Assembly (NCBI RefSeq): GCF_002738225.1
Contig: NZ_PEBQ01000207.1
Span: forward strand, 1 to 64,000
DNA length: 64,000 nt
Origin: Acetobacter pomorum
GTDB lineage: Bacteria > Pseudomonadota > Alphaproteobacteria > Acetobacterales > Acetobacteraceae
Direction of reading: 5' to 3'
Part shown: one piece after another, positions 55,916-64,000 of the stretch
Layout of the letters: every line of letters begins with the position of its first letter
Position numbering within the stretch: the stretch's first letter is position 1
The notes under the pieces: generated by a model
The model's input: only the letters and a program-made list of their open reading frames with translations
Told to the model about the DNA's origin: nothing
Database searches by the model: none
Made by a program: the position numbers and the translations under genes

Positions 55916-57148
55916 TTAGTTACGCTCGGATTGTTCTTTCAGCAATTTCTCCCTTAAAGCGGGATCATGTGCATACAGGTACAGCCCTTTTACGGCCCTT
56001 GTCATCAACACATTAATGGCATTGAGCATGATCTGTTCTTTCACTTTTTCAGGGTGAGGCAAACCATCCTTACCGGCAAACGCAGCACCATCTTCGTAGC
56101 GGGCAGGATCAAGACGCAGGCAATCAGCTTGCGTATCATACAAAACAGAAGGCCCCAGAATTAGCCCCACATAGTTTAAATCGAACCCTTGCACTGTATA
56201 AACAGATCCAACCTCATTTATTGTGTCTGGACGTTCTGCCCATGGCAGCCGTTCATCTGGCTTTGAAAGATCCCATCTTAGGTGAAAGCGCCCTTCATCA
56301 ATAAAGTGCTCTTTTCCATCTAATCGATAAGGATAATCATATGTGGCAACAATACGGGATAACCCATATTGGCTATTTTTCTGCTTTATAAGATCATACA
56401 TTTCCTGTGCATCAGCAAAACATCTGAAATCAAAATCCTGTTTTTTTGGGAAATGTGTCACCTTTCTTGCGCAGAAATTTTTTATCCACTCCAGAACATC
56501 AAAATTTGCATGCATTCGAAACTGATCTTCAAGATAAAAGGTTTTAACAGGATATCCCTTTAATATTTTTAAAAGTGCATTTTTATCCCAATAACTTTTA
56601 AATTTTAGAACCTGATTTTCGTCAAAAACAAGTATAACAATCCGTGCCAGCTTTATAATCTCTTCAAGATGATTATTTTGGTTAAATCTATTGTATTTAT
56701 CGGGTCTTGTTAAAAGAAGATGTGCTTCATCAATAAGCACAACATCTGCTCTTTTTTTCAACTTATGCATTTTGTTTATAAATGTTGTTGGTCGCTCAAA
56801 ATCCTTCTTCCTTATATAAGGAAAATCTTCTGAAATGTTTTTATATAGCTTCATCATTTCAGGATGGTTCACGATGAGATAATTTTCCTTTCCCGAAAAT
56901 ATATCTCCCGATTCCTTACTTCTGGAGAGACGCTGTAAATCATTAAATATGGAATTTATAACAACACTTTTTCCTGTTCCAGGATCACCTTCAATAACAA
57001 AAATGGCATGCTCATCTTTTTGGTGCGTTTTGCAAAACTCAAGAATATTCCCTTTTAACTGTTCCTGAGCAGAAGATAGTTTCTGAAATGGAGAAAGTTT
57101 CTTCTTTGCATCATTATTTTCAATTATTTCATTTTGAAAATCAGACAT
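55916..57148 (-). CDS. Stand-alone DUF2075 helicase-like ATPase
   Basis: A 410-residue P-loop protein: Walker A in VIEGDPGTGKSVVINSIF (about 51-68), Walker B in VVLIDEAHLLLTRPDK, a third motif IVILVFDENQVL, LEDQFRMHANFDVLEW, and the SF1-type end EVGSVYTVQGFDLNYVG with LNAINVLMTRAVKGLYLYAHD. This is the DUF2075 family. The GIY-YIG nuclease domain fused in some members is missing. Walker residues look intact, so ATP hydrolysis is likely; the target is unknown. The DNA is markedly AT-rich compared with nfuA and uvrA, suggesting horizontal transfer. AGGATAGGTGT precedes the ATG. It has no operon partner. Confidence 0.85.
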   Translation of the reverse strand: MSDFQNEIIENNDAKKKLSPFQKLSSAQEQLKGNILEFCKTHQKDEHAIFVIEGDPGTGKSVVINSIFNDLQRLSRSKESGDIFSGKENYLIVNHPEMMKLYKNISEDFPYIRKKDFERPTTFINKMHKLKKRADVVLIDEAHLLLTRPDKYNRFNQNNHLEEIIKLARIVILVFDENQVLKFKSYWDKNALLKILKGYPVKTFYLEDQFRMHANFDVLEWIKNFCARKVTHFPKKQDFDFRCFADAQEMYDLIKQKNSQYGLSRIVATYDYPYRLDGKEHFIDEGRFHLRWDLSKPDERLPWAERPDTINEVGSVYTVQGFDLNYVGLILGPSVLYDTQADCLRLDPARYEDGAAFAGKDGLPHPEKVKEQIMLNAINVLMTRAVKGLYLYAHDPALREKLLKEQSERN

Positions 57149-57170
57149 ACACCTATCCTAATCTCATAAA

Positions 57171-57201
57171 AAAAGCCTTTCTTGAAACAAGAAAGGCTTT
57201 T
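57171..57201 (-). terminator. Terminator of the YVTN propeller gene
   Basis: AAAAGCCTTTCTTG pairs with CAAGAAAGGCTTTT, a perfect 14-bp stem with a 3-base loop, 25 bp past the stop. A-run on the plus-strand left side gives the U-run. Confidence 0.95.
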
Positions 57202-57225
57202 CCAAAAACATCCTAGTTTATAACC

Positions 57226-58491
57226 TTAACGCAAAATGCCAGTGTGCCCAATGCAATACCTACCAGGCTGCGGCCACACAGTAAGACCATGAGGTTCGGC
57301 CCCAACTGGAATCTTGATCATAGAGCCATCATCCGTATTGATTCTATAAACAACATCATCAAACCGTCCGGAAAGCCAGAGGCTTTTGCCGTCTGCACTT
57401 ACATTCCCCATATCGGGGCTACCGCCACCGGGGATCGGCCAGTTTGCCACCACCTTGTTGGTGGCAAAATCAATAACAGAAACACCACCAGCCTTACTAT
57501 GTGGCTTGCCATGAATTTTGTGAGAACCACGGTTGGCTACATACATTTTTGTGGCATCACGACTGGGGTACAAACCATGAGTACCAACACCCGTATGGAT
57601 AAAACCTGTTTCCTTGAACGTATCCCCATCTACGGTAAAAACACCATCTGCCATCATATCAGCAACGTAAAAGGTTTTTCCGTTTGGAGAGATCAGAATA
57701 TCCTGCGGCATGCCACCACTGGAAAGTGCAAGATAACCCAGAACTTTTTTGTTTACTGTATCAACTTTTACAAGATGACCACCAAACTCACACGTGAAAA
57801 TGGCATATCGTCCATCAATTGAAAAATCCGCATGATTGACGCCTTTGCATTGTGGAACCTCAACAGATTCCTGCAATGCCATTGTATGCGGATCCCGAAA
57901 GTCCAGCCGCTTGCGTGCTTCTGCCACAACAATGGCTGATTTTCCATCTGGCGTAAAATACATGTTGTAAGGGTCATCCACCTGTACGGCTGGCCCCGGT
58001 TTGGCTGTACGTGGGTCAATAGGCGTTAAGCTACCATTTGTTGTGCCTTCCGCATTATTGGTAACCCACAATGTGCGCAGATCCCACGCAGGCACAACAT
58101 GCTGAGGGCTTTTACCTACAGGAAAGCGATCGACCACTTTTGATGTTGCCGGATCTATAACCGAAACATCATTCGAACGCAGATTGGGCACGTAAACCCG
58201 CGCCGGATCTTGTGCAACTTCTGGTGCAATATTATCTGAGCGCGTTTCGCTATAAAGGTTATTGGGATCAATAACAGGCGGCATACCTGGAATTGTGTCA
58301 ATTTTTACCGCAGAACCTACTGGCATTTCTGAAGCAGGATTAGGAGTAGCAGCCGGTGCAGATGCAGGTGTTTCTGCCGGTTGTTGAGCTACTGGTGCTG
58401 GCTGCGTAGCATCCTGCGCAAATGCCACAGTTCCAGCGCTTACTACAGCCGCTAAAGCTGTTGCCGCTATTAAATAGGCTTTAGAAGCCAT
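57226..58491 (-). CDS. Secreted YVTN-type beta-propeller protein
   Basis: A 421-residue periplasmic protein. A clear signal peptide (LIAATALAAVVSAGTVAFAQ) precedes an Ala/Pro-rich linker to about residue 60, then seven or so propeller blades with repeats such as DPARVYVPNLRSNDVSVIDP, LRTLWVTNNAEGT and MPQDILISPNGKTFYVADMM. Such proteins act as binding or scaffold modules; no catalytic signature is apparent. GAGG nine bases before the ATG at 58491 supports that start. It stands alone between the creatininase-like gene and a strong terminator. Confidence 0.82.
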   Translation of the reverse strand: MASKAYLIAATALAAVVSAGTVAFAQDATQPAPVAQQPAETPASAPAATPNPASEMPVGSAVKIDTIPGMPPVIDPNNLYSETRSDNIAPEVAQDPARVYVPNLRSNDVSVIDPATSKVVDRFPVGKSPQHVVPAWDLRTLWVTNNAEGTTNGSLTPIDPRTAKPGPAVQVDDPYNMYFTPDGKSAIVVAEARKRLDFRDPHTMALQESVEVPQCKGVNHADFSIDGRYAIFTCEFGGHLVKVDTVNKKVLGYLALSSGGMPQDILISPNGKTFYVADMMADGVFTVDGDTFKETGFIHTGVGTHGLYPSRDATKMYVANRGSHKIHGKPHSKAGGVSVIDFATNKVVANWPIPGGGSPDMGNVSADGKSLWLSGRFDDVVYRINTDDGSMIKIPVGAEPHGLTVWPQPGRYCIGHTGILR

Positions 58492-58627
58492 AACATTGTA
58501 CCTCATTATCTTTGGACCATGATGAATTTATTCTATCAGGCTGGATTTATCATGGCGCCCTAATAAGGTCTATTCTAAATATTTTTAAGTAGAGACCCAA
58601 TATTCTATTCTATAAAGTCCTTTTCAT

Positions 58628-59467
58628 TTATTTAACTCTTGCATCATCAATGGCAGAAACTGCGGCTTTTATCTGCATGTCCACACCAACTTGCCCTAAA
58701 CTGGCAGATGCTTTGCGTGGGTCTCCCCCATAAATACCTTGTGCACTGGTTGGTGCACCAGACTTCTGCAATGCATCCAACCTTACCATGGTGGGATCTA
58801 CGGCCAACATCAACGATGTATCACTGATATCTGCATGCATGCCCACATCTTTTGCATATCCATGCTGGCTGAGCCATTGCACATACTGATGCGGTATAAC
58901 GCTATAATATTGCTTTATATAAAGTGCCTGTGCCTGTGTGCTGGCCCACTCCTTATTCAACTGCGCCGCAACTTTCTCTAAAGATTTCTGATACCCTCCA
59001 TGATCACCAATAAGAACAATCAGACGAAACCCTTGCACCTGAAAACTTTTTGCTGCTGACATTATCAGCTTTTCAAAAACATCTGTCGGTATTGTAATGG
59101 TTCCCGGAAACTTCATGTGAGATGTGCGAGGGGATGTACTACCTTCTGGTACATACGCCACAACTGGCGCGACAAGGGTTTTCCCAGATTTTTCTGCTAT
59201 CTTTTGCGCTATTTCCATAACACGTGTGTTATGTTTGCCAACGGCAATATAAGGGCCACTCTGTTCTGTTCCGCCAACAGGAATAATAAGAGTGGTTATG
59301 CCGCAAGCAATATCAGATTGAATTTCTGTCCATGTCTGTTTTTCAAACAGAACAGAGGAGGGAAAGGCAGAACATGTTGTTTCTGCCACTGCGCTATGTG
59401 TTTCTGCTTCATTCGCAAATAAAGCAGAAACACCCATAACAGCTAAAGCAAAAAAGTGCTTTTTCAT
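58628..59467 (-). CDS. Secreted creatininase-family protein
   Basis: A 279-residue protein with a signal peptide (FALAVMGVSALFANE, cleavage near AVA-ET). The creatininase fold is visible in LIIPVGGTEQSGPYIAVGKHN, HMKFPGTITIPTDVFE, VLIGDHGGYQKSLEKV and VGMHADISDTSLMLAVDP. Several metal-ligand positions of creatininase differ: the His after TEQ is Ser, the later Asp is His, and the Glu in HAGE is changed. Periplasmic relatives exist with similar changes, so it may be a distinct amidohydrolase subfamily. The ATG overlaps the uvrA stop (TAATG), so it is likely translated with uvrA. Confidence 0.8.
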   Translation of the reverse strand: MKKHFFALAVMGVSALFANEAETHSAVAETTCSAFPSSVLFEKQTWTEIQSDIACGITTLIIPVGGTEQSGPYIAVGKHNTRVMEIAQKIAEKSGKTLVAPVVAYVPEGSTSPRTSHMKFPGTITIPTDVFEKLIMSAAKSFQVQGFRLIVLIGDHGGYQKSLEKVAAQLNKEWASTQAQALYIKQYYSVIPHQYVQWLSQHGYAKDVGMHADISDTSLMLAVDPTMVRLDALQKSGAPTSAQGIYGGDPRKASASLGQVGVDMQIKAAVSAIDDARVK

Positions 59468-62331
59468 TATTTCTTCACAAGCAGAGGGGCCAGAAACCGG
59501 CCTGTATAACTTTGTGGGCATGCGGCAATATCTTCTGGTGTTCCTTCAGCAACAATCTGCCCGCCACCATCTCCTCCTTCTGGACCAACATCTATAATCC
59601 AGTCAGCCGTTTTTATTACCTCCAGGTTATGTTCAATCACAACAACCGTATTGCCCTGATCAACAAGGGCATGCAAAACTTCTAATAATTTTCTAACATC
59701 TTCTGTATGTAGGCCAGTTGTTGGTTCATCCAGAATATACAGCGTGCGCCCTGTTGCCCTACGCGCCAGCTCCTTGGACAGTTTAACGCGCTGGGCTTCC
59801 CCTCCAGAAAGAGTTGTGGCCTGCTGACCCAAAGCAACATATCCCAAGCCAACTTTTTGCAAAATAGCCAACCTATCCCGAATACGAGACTGTGCAGAGA
59901 AATAGGGCAGGGCTTCATCCACACTCATGGCCAGTACATCTGCAATAGATTTACCACGAAATTTAATATCAAGTGTCTCACGGTTATAACGCTGCCCTTT
60001 GCAGGCATCACACTTTACAAACACATCGGGCAAAAAGTGCATTTCAATTTTAATAACACCATCACCCTGACATGCCTCACAACGTCCCCCTTTTACATTG
60101 AAAGAGAAGCGCCCTGGCTTGTAACCCCTTGCCTTACTTTCAGGAAGTTCGGCAAACCAGTCTCTTATAGGTGTAAAAAGATCTGTATAGGTTGCAGGGT
60201 TAGAACGTGGTGTGCGCCCGATTGGGGACTGATCAATATCAATAATCTTATCCAGCAGTTCCATACCCTTGATACGTTTATAGGGTTCCGGCGATGTGCC
60301 TGCCCCCATCAACTGGCGTGAAAGCGCTTTGTAAAGTGTATCTATAACCAGTGTAGACTTACCACTTCCCGAAACACCCGTAACGCAAGTGAATGTACCC
60401 AGCGGAAACCGTGCCGTTACGTTTTTAAGATTATGTCCGGTTGCACCTTCAACTGTCAGAATTTTCTTTTTATTTATCTTTCGGCGTTCTGCAGGCACAT
60501 CAATTTTCTTACGTCCAGAAAGATAGGCACCTGTCAGGCTATTGGGAGATTTGGCAACCTGTGCTGGTGTACCTTGTGCAACAACAGTACCTCCATTCAC
60601 ACCAGCGCCTGGCCCCATATCTACAAGCCAATCTGCACTTCTGATCGCATCTTCATCATGTTCAACAACAATCAGCGTATTTCCCAGATTTTTCAAACGC
60701 TGTAATGTACCAAGCAGACGTTCATTATCGCGCTGATGAAGACCGATGGAGGGTTCATCCAGAACATATAAAACACCTGTCAGCCCAGAACCAATTTGGC
60801 TGGCAAGACGGATACGCTGGCTTTCTCCACCAGAAAGCGTTGCTGAACTTCTTGAAAGTGTCAGATATTCCAAGCCAACATCATCAAGAAACTTCAGACG
60901 TTCCAGAATTTCACGCAGAATACGGCGTGCAATTTCTGCTCTTTGCGGTGTAAGGGTAGGCAGCACTGTATCAAACCAGTCCAGAGCCTGCCCGATGGGG
61001 AGTTCACAGGCCTGCGCAATATTTTTATCTGCAACCCGCACAGAAAGAGCCTCTGGCCGCAAGCGTGCCCCTTCACAAACATGACATGCTTTTTCAGACT
61101 GATAACGAGAAAGCTCTTCTCTTACCCACATGCTTTCTGTTGTGCGCAAGCGTTTTTCAAGGCTTTTTATAACCCCTTCAAACGGCTTGGAAACGACATA
61201 GCTTTTCATGCCGTCTTTATAGGTAAAATCTACATTTTCCGGGGTTCCGTAAAGAATACCCTCACGCACCTTTTCGGGAAGATCTTTCCAAGGCGTTTCC
61301 ATTTTTACAGAAAAATGCTGGGCCAGACTTTCAAGAGTTTGTTCCAGTAAGGGAGATTTAGCATCTTTCCAAGGTGCAATAGCACCTTTTGCAAGGCTTA
61401 GTGTTTCATCTGGCACAATAAGATGCGGGTTAAAGTAGGTTTCAACACCAATGCCATCACACGCCGGACATGCCCCTTGGGGCGCGTTGAATGAAAACAG
61501 GCGCGGTTCTATTTCTTCCAGCGTAAATCCACTTACCGGGCAGGAAAAATGCGATGAAAAAACAAGTTTTTCTTTTTCCTTGTTTTCATCTTTTGAAACC
61601 TCTTCCGCATATACAATGCCATCAGAAAGCTCCAATGCCGTTTCAAGGCTATCTGCCAGACGCGTTTCAAGCCCTTGCTTCACCACCACCCGATCTACAA
61701 CCACTTCTACAGTATGGCGTAACTTTCGGTTCAGGCTCGGAACATCATCAATTTCGTAAAGGGTTCCATCCACCTTTACACGGGTAAATCCTTTACGCTG
61801 AAGCTCTGCCAGCTCCTTCCGGTATTCCCCTTTTCTGTCACGAATAACAGGGGAGAGAAGCATCAGGCGTGTTCCCTCCGGCAATGCCATAATGCGGTCA
61901 ACCATCTGGGTGACAGTTTGCGCCTCAATCGGCAGCCCTGTGGCAGGGGAGTAAGGCACGCCTGCACGTGCCCATAGCAGGCGCATATAATCGTAAATTT
62001 CCGTTACAGTGCCAACTGTGGAACGCGGATTTTTGGATGTTGTTTTCTGTTCAATAGAAATGGCTGGAGAAAGACCCTCTATAGAATCCACATCCGGCTT
62101 GCCCATCAGCTCCAGAAACTGGCGGGCATAGGCAGAAAGACTTTCCACATACCGGCGTTGCCCTTCCGCATAGATCGTATCAAACGCAAGGGAAGATTTT
62201 CCAGACCCCGAAAGCCCTGTCATCACGGTCAGTTTGTCACGCGGAATATCAATATCCACATTTTTCAGATTATGAACCCGTGCGCCACGCACTCGAATGC
62301 TCTGCTGACCGGAAAATTCTGATTTTTTCAT
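59467..62331 (-). CDS. uvrA: Excinuclease ABC subunit A
   Basis: DNA-damage sensor of nucleotide excision repair; an ABC-type dimer that loads UvrB. The 954 residues have two Walker A motifs ([19 protein letters not shown] and [17 protein letters not shown]), two signature regions ([17 protein letters not shown] and [17 protein letters not shown]), and zinc fingers including [10 protein letters not shown] and [10 protein letters not shown]. The ATG at 62331 is in the family position; the frame extends a further 21 codons. A near-match LexA box lies 18-32 bp upstream. Confidence 0.97.
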   Translation of the reverse strand: MKKSEFSGQQSIRVRGARVHNLKNVDIDIPRDKLTVMTGLSGSGKSSLAFDTIYAEGQRRYVESLSAYARQFLELMGKPDVDSIEGLSPAISIEQKTTSKNPRSTVGTVTEIYDYMRLLWARAGVPYSPATGLPIEAQTVTQMVDRIMALPEGTRLMLLSPVIRDRKGEYRKELAELQRKGFTRVKVDGTLYEIDDVPSLNRKLRHTVEVVVDRVVVKQGLETRLADSLETALELSDGIVYAEEVSKDENKEKEKLVFSSHFSCPVSGFTLEEIEPRLFSFNAPQGACPACDGIGVETYFNPHLIVPDETLSLAKGAIAPWKDAKSPLLEQTLESLAQHFSVKMETPWKDLPEKVREGILYGTPENVDFTYKDGMKSYVVSKPFEGVIKSLEKRLRTTESMWVREELSRYQSEKACHVCEGARLRPEALSVRVADKNIAQACELPIGQALDWFDTVLPTLTPQRAEIARRILREILERLKFLDDVGLEYLTLSRSSATLSGGESQRIRLASQIGSGLTGVLYVLDEPSIGLHQRDNERLLGTLQRLKNLGNTLIVVEHDEDAIRSADWLVDMGPGAGVNGGTVVAQGTPAQVAKSPNSLTGAYLSGRKKIDVPAERRKINKKKILTVEGATGHNLKNVTARFPLGTFTCVTGVSGSGKSTLVIDTLYKALSRQLMGAGTSPEPYKRIKGMELLDKIIDIDQSPIGRTPRSNPATYTDLFTPIRDWFAELPESKARGYKPGRFSFNVKGGRCEACQGDGVIKIEMHFLPDVFVKCDACKGQRYNRETLDIKFRGKSIADVLAMSVDEALPYFSAQSRIRDRLAILQKVGLGYVALGQQATTLSGGEAQRVKLSKELARRATGRTLYILDEPTTGLHTEDVRKLLEVLHALVDQGNTVVVIEHNLEVIKTADWIIDVGPEGGDGGGQIVAEGTPEDIAACPQSYTGRFLAPLLVKK

Positions 62332-62348
62332 GAAAGAAATCTGCCGCC

Positions 62349-62363
62349 GTTCCTGTTTTGTCC
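62349..62363. promoter_or_regulatory. Near-match SOS (LexA) box upstream of uvrA
   Basis: GTTC-CTGTTTT-GTCC on the plus strand differs from the alphaproteobacterial LexA box GTTC-N7-GTTC at one base. It lies just before the uvrA start, and uvrA is a classic SOS gene. Confidence 0.5.
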
Positions 62364-62444
62364 TAGTATGCCGCCAAAGGCCACCTTCATGCAATGCGTG
62401 ATAAGGCGGCGACAGCTATTGTCTTTAATCTGATATGGGCAAGC

Positions 62445-62485
62445 CATGCCCTAATTGCCATTGCGCATCATGCCCTGATTGACCA
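62445..62485. repeat. Direct repeats upstream of the thioredoxin-like gene
   Basis: CATGCCCTAATTGCCA (62445-62460) and CATGCCCTGATTGACCA (62469-62485) are near-identical, with starts 24 bp apart (about two helical turns). The first also takes part in a GGGCA/TGCCC dyad at 62437-62451. They could bind a regulator of either uvrA or the downstream gene. Confidence 0.5.
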
Positions 62486-62569
62486 TCTAGAACATATAAA
62501 CAGATCAAAGTCGGCCAGAAGGATGCTTTCCAGACTGACCGCAGCATTGAATTAAGGATACAGGAACAG

Positions 62570-63529
62570 ATGGAACATCTTATCGGCCAACCGCAATCCA
62601 CTGCACAAAACGGCGCAATGGCGCATCAGGCAGCAGGGCCTGTTATTACGGATGGGTCTCAAGCCACCTTCATGCAGGATGTGATTGAGGCCAGTCGTTC
62701 TGTTCCTGTTCTTGTTGATTTCTGGGCAGAGTGGTGTGGCCCCTGTAAACAGCTTGCCCCTATGCTAGAAAAAGTGGTGACAGCCGCGCGCGGCAAGGTC
62801 CGCTTGGTGAAAATTGATATTGAAGCCAACCGGGCGCTAGCCGGACAACTTGCGCAGATTGGTCTGCCCATCCAGTCCATTCCGTTGGTTGCCGCTTTCT
62901 GGAAAGGGCAGATTCTAGATTTGTTCCAGGGTGCGTTACCAGAAAGCGAAATCAAGAAATTTGTTGAAAACATTTTGAAAAGCAGTGGCGGGGGCATTTT
63001 GCCTGCCACCGAACAGCTGCGTGAAGCAGATGTAGCGCTGGAAACAAAAATGCCCGCACGCGCTGCAGAGCTTTATTCCTCCGTTATTGGAGAAGAACCA
63101 GAAAACCCACGTGCATGGGCCGGGCTGATCCGGGCCATGTTGGCATTGGATGATGAAGATGCCGCTGTGGCAGCTTTGGCTGATGTACCGGCCAAAATTA
63201 CCGATAGCCCAGAGGTTGCAGGAGCACGCGCTGCATTGGATCTGAAAAAGGAAGGGCGCAAGGCTGCGGAGGAAATGGAAAGCATTCGTGCACGTCTTGC
63301 CGCTAACCCGGAAGATTTTGAAGCACGTTGCGAACTGGCAACAGCCCTGAATGCAGCCGGAAAACGCGAAGAAGCCGCAAATGAATTGCTGCATATCATC
63401 AAAACAGACCGTAACTGGAAGGAAGGCGCTGCCAAACAGCAGCTTCTGCGTTTTTTTGAAGCATGGGGAAATGATGAACCCGCAACAGCCATCGCACGCC
63501 GTCGCCTCTCCTCCATGCTATTTTCGTAA
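62570..63529 (+). CDS. Thioredoxin-TPR co-chaperone (YbbN/CnoX family)
   Basis: A 319-residue protein with an N-terminal thioredoxin domain (LVDFWAEWCGPCKQLAPMLE, active site WCGPC; IQSIPLVAAFWKGQ with the cis-proline) and a C-terminal TPR-like helical region from about 150 (MPARAAELYSSVIGEEPENP, LAANPEDFEARCELATALNA). CnoX links chaperones to redox control; E. coli YbbN has SXXC in place of CxxC, whereas here both cysteines are present. AGGAACAG precedes the ATG. The LON-domain gene follows after 14 bp, its usual partner in alphaproteobacteria. Confidence 0.93.
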   Translation: MEHLIGQPQSTAQNGAMAHQAAGPVITDGSQATFMQDVIEASRSVPVLVDFWAEWCGPCKQLAPMLEKVVTAARGKVRLVKIDIEANRALAGQLAQIGLPIQSIPLVAAFWKGQILDLFQGALPESEIKKFVENILKSSGGGILPATEQLREADVALETKMPARAAELYSSVIGEEPENPRAWAGLIRAMLALDDEDAAVAALADVPAKITDSPEVAGARAALDLKKEGRKAAEEMESIRARLAANPEDFEARCELATALNAAGKREEAANELLHIIKTDRNWKEGAAKQQLLRFFEAWGNDEPATAIARRRLSSMLFS

Positions 63530-63543
63530 GAGTGTAAAACCTT

Positions 63544-64000
63544 TTGGCCGCAGTATTTTTTCAAGATGAAGAGGATATCCCCCGGCGCGTTCCAAAACTG
63601 GGGGATATAACCTTGGCCGATATTCCACCGGAAATCGGCCTGTTTCCGTTAAGTGGCGTTGTGCTTCTGCCGCGAGGTAGGCTGCCACTTAACGTATTTG
63701 AACCGCGCTATATTGCATTGGTGGAAGATGCACTGGCAACACAGCGCCTGATAGGCATGATCCAGCCACGTTGGCGTGAAGAAGATGATGAAGCAAACGA
63801 AAATCCTCCTCTTTACCCTATAGGGTGTTTGGGCCGGATTGTTTCCTTTACCGAGCGTTCAGATGGCACTTATGCGGTCACACTGGCTGGCCTTACGCGC
63901 TTTCGCCTGCTGCGTGAAACAGAAGAAACACGCGGATATCGGCAAGGTCGGATAGATGTTTCCACTTTTGCAGGGGATCTGAACGAAATTCCTTCCGCTC
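63544..64000 (+). CDS. LON N-terminal (substrate-binding) domain protein, partial
   Basis: An open frame running off the right edge. It begins at a TTG (63544), preceded by an in-frame stop at 63535, and reads FQDEEDIPRRVPKLGDITLAD, then PPEIGLFPLSGVVLLPRGRL and PLNVFEPRYIALVEDAL, the hallmark of the LON substrate-binding domain without the protease. Later GRIVSFTERSDGTYAVTLAG also fits. The start is uncertain; a TTG at 63613 is another option. The domain match does not depend on the start. Possible partner of the thioredoxin-TPR gene just upstream. Confidence 0.88.
   Translation, partial: MAAVFFQDEEDIPRRVPKLGDITLADIPPEIGLFPLSGVVLLPRGRLPLNVFEPRYIALVEDALATQRLIGMIQPRWREEDDEANENPPLYPIGCLGRIVSFTERSDGTYAVTLAGLTRFRLLRETEETRGYRQGRIDVSTFAGDLNEIPSA

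Noticed and set aside
1..64000. CRISPR arrays, insertion sequences, prophage and rRNA genes
   Set aside because: No regularly spaced repeats, transposase or integrase frames, or rRNA sequence were seen on either strand.

Overview
The window reads as a chromosomal segment of an acetic acid bacterium (Acetobacteraceae, most like Acetobacter). The evidence is a C4-type 5-aminolevulinate synthase, a three-gene proton-translocating transhydrogenase (pntAA-pntAB-pntB), a zinc alcohol dehydrogenase next to an aldehyde dehydrogenase, alphaproteobacterial gene orders (mrcA-prfB, hrcA/rph-rdgB, aroA-cmk-rpsA, sdhCDAB), and a GTTC-N7-GTTC type LexA box at recA. The assignment is inferred from gene content and order; no database search was possible. 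There is no prophage, insertion sequence, CRISPR array or rRNA operon. It is mostly core genome with a few accessory genes.

Layout. 1-5.2 kb: a TonB-like transducer (perhaps with exbB starting at the left edge), prfB with a programmed frameshift, and mrcA (PBP1A). 5.3-7.8 kb: hrcA diverging from rph-rdgB. 7.8-13.3 kb: a Tat-exported yellow/MRJP-like protein, then aroA-cmk-rpsA. 13.5-18.4 kb: a FYDLN-acid protein, folB with a FolM-like SDR, recR, ybaB, dnaX and the SRP RNA gene ffs. 18.5-25.1 kb: a small secreted protein, an AT-rich FucP-type sugar transporter with nagA, and opgGH for periplasmic glucans. 25.2-31.7 kb: a ModE-like regulator, a GNAT gene, recA with a LexA-controlled promoter, a GGT-like lipoprotein, a DsbA/DsbG-like protein, hemA and a proline-rich lipoprotein. 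31.9-36.1 kb: an operon of a catalytically degenerate transketolase homologue, gap and pgk. 36.2-41.6 kb: an EamA transporter, a tyrosine phosphatase-like protein and sdhCDAB. 41.7-48.6 kb: asd, pntAA-pntAB-pntB, alcohol dehydrogenase and aldehyde dehydrogenase. 48.7-53.2 kb: serC, tRNA-Leu(CAA), a small lipoprotein, xseA and purD. 53.3-55.7 kb: nfuA, a nitroreductase, tsaB and rimI. 55.9-64 kb: an AT-rich stand-alone DUF2075 helicase-like ATPase, a YVTN beta-propeller protein, uvrA translationally coupled to a secreted creatininase-family protein, a thioredoxin-TPR protein and a partial LON-domain gene.

Functional links. sdhCDAB, pnt and adh/aldh cover respiratory and redox metabolism. gap-pgk supply the lower Embden-Meyerhof/gluconeogenic steps. 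recA, uvrA, recR, xseA and dnaX make a dispersed repair/replication set, with SOS-type boxes seen at recA and, imperfectly, at uvrA. Most convergent gene pairs are separated by strong bidirectional hairpin terminators.

Best candidates for a second look are: (i) the transketolase-like protein that has lost nearly every thiamine-diphosphate and catalytic residue but stays first in the gap-pgk operon; (ii) the prfB frameshift site, which uses UAA where the classic site has UGA; (iii) the AT-rich DUF2075 ATPase; (iv) the uvrA-coupled secreted creatininase-like protein. No clear multi-gene novel system was found.
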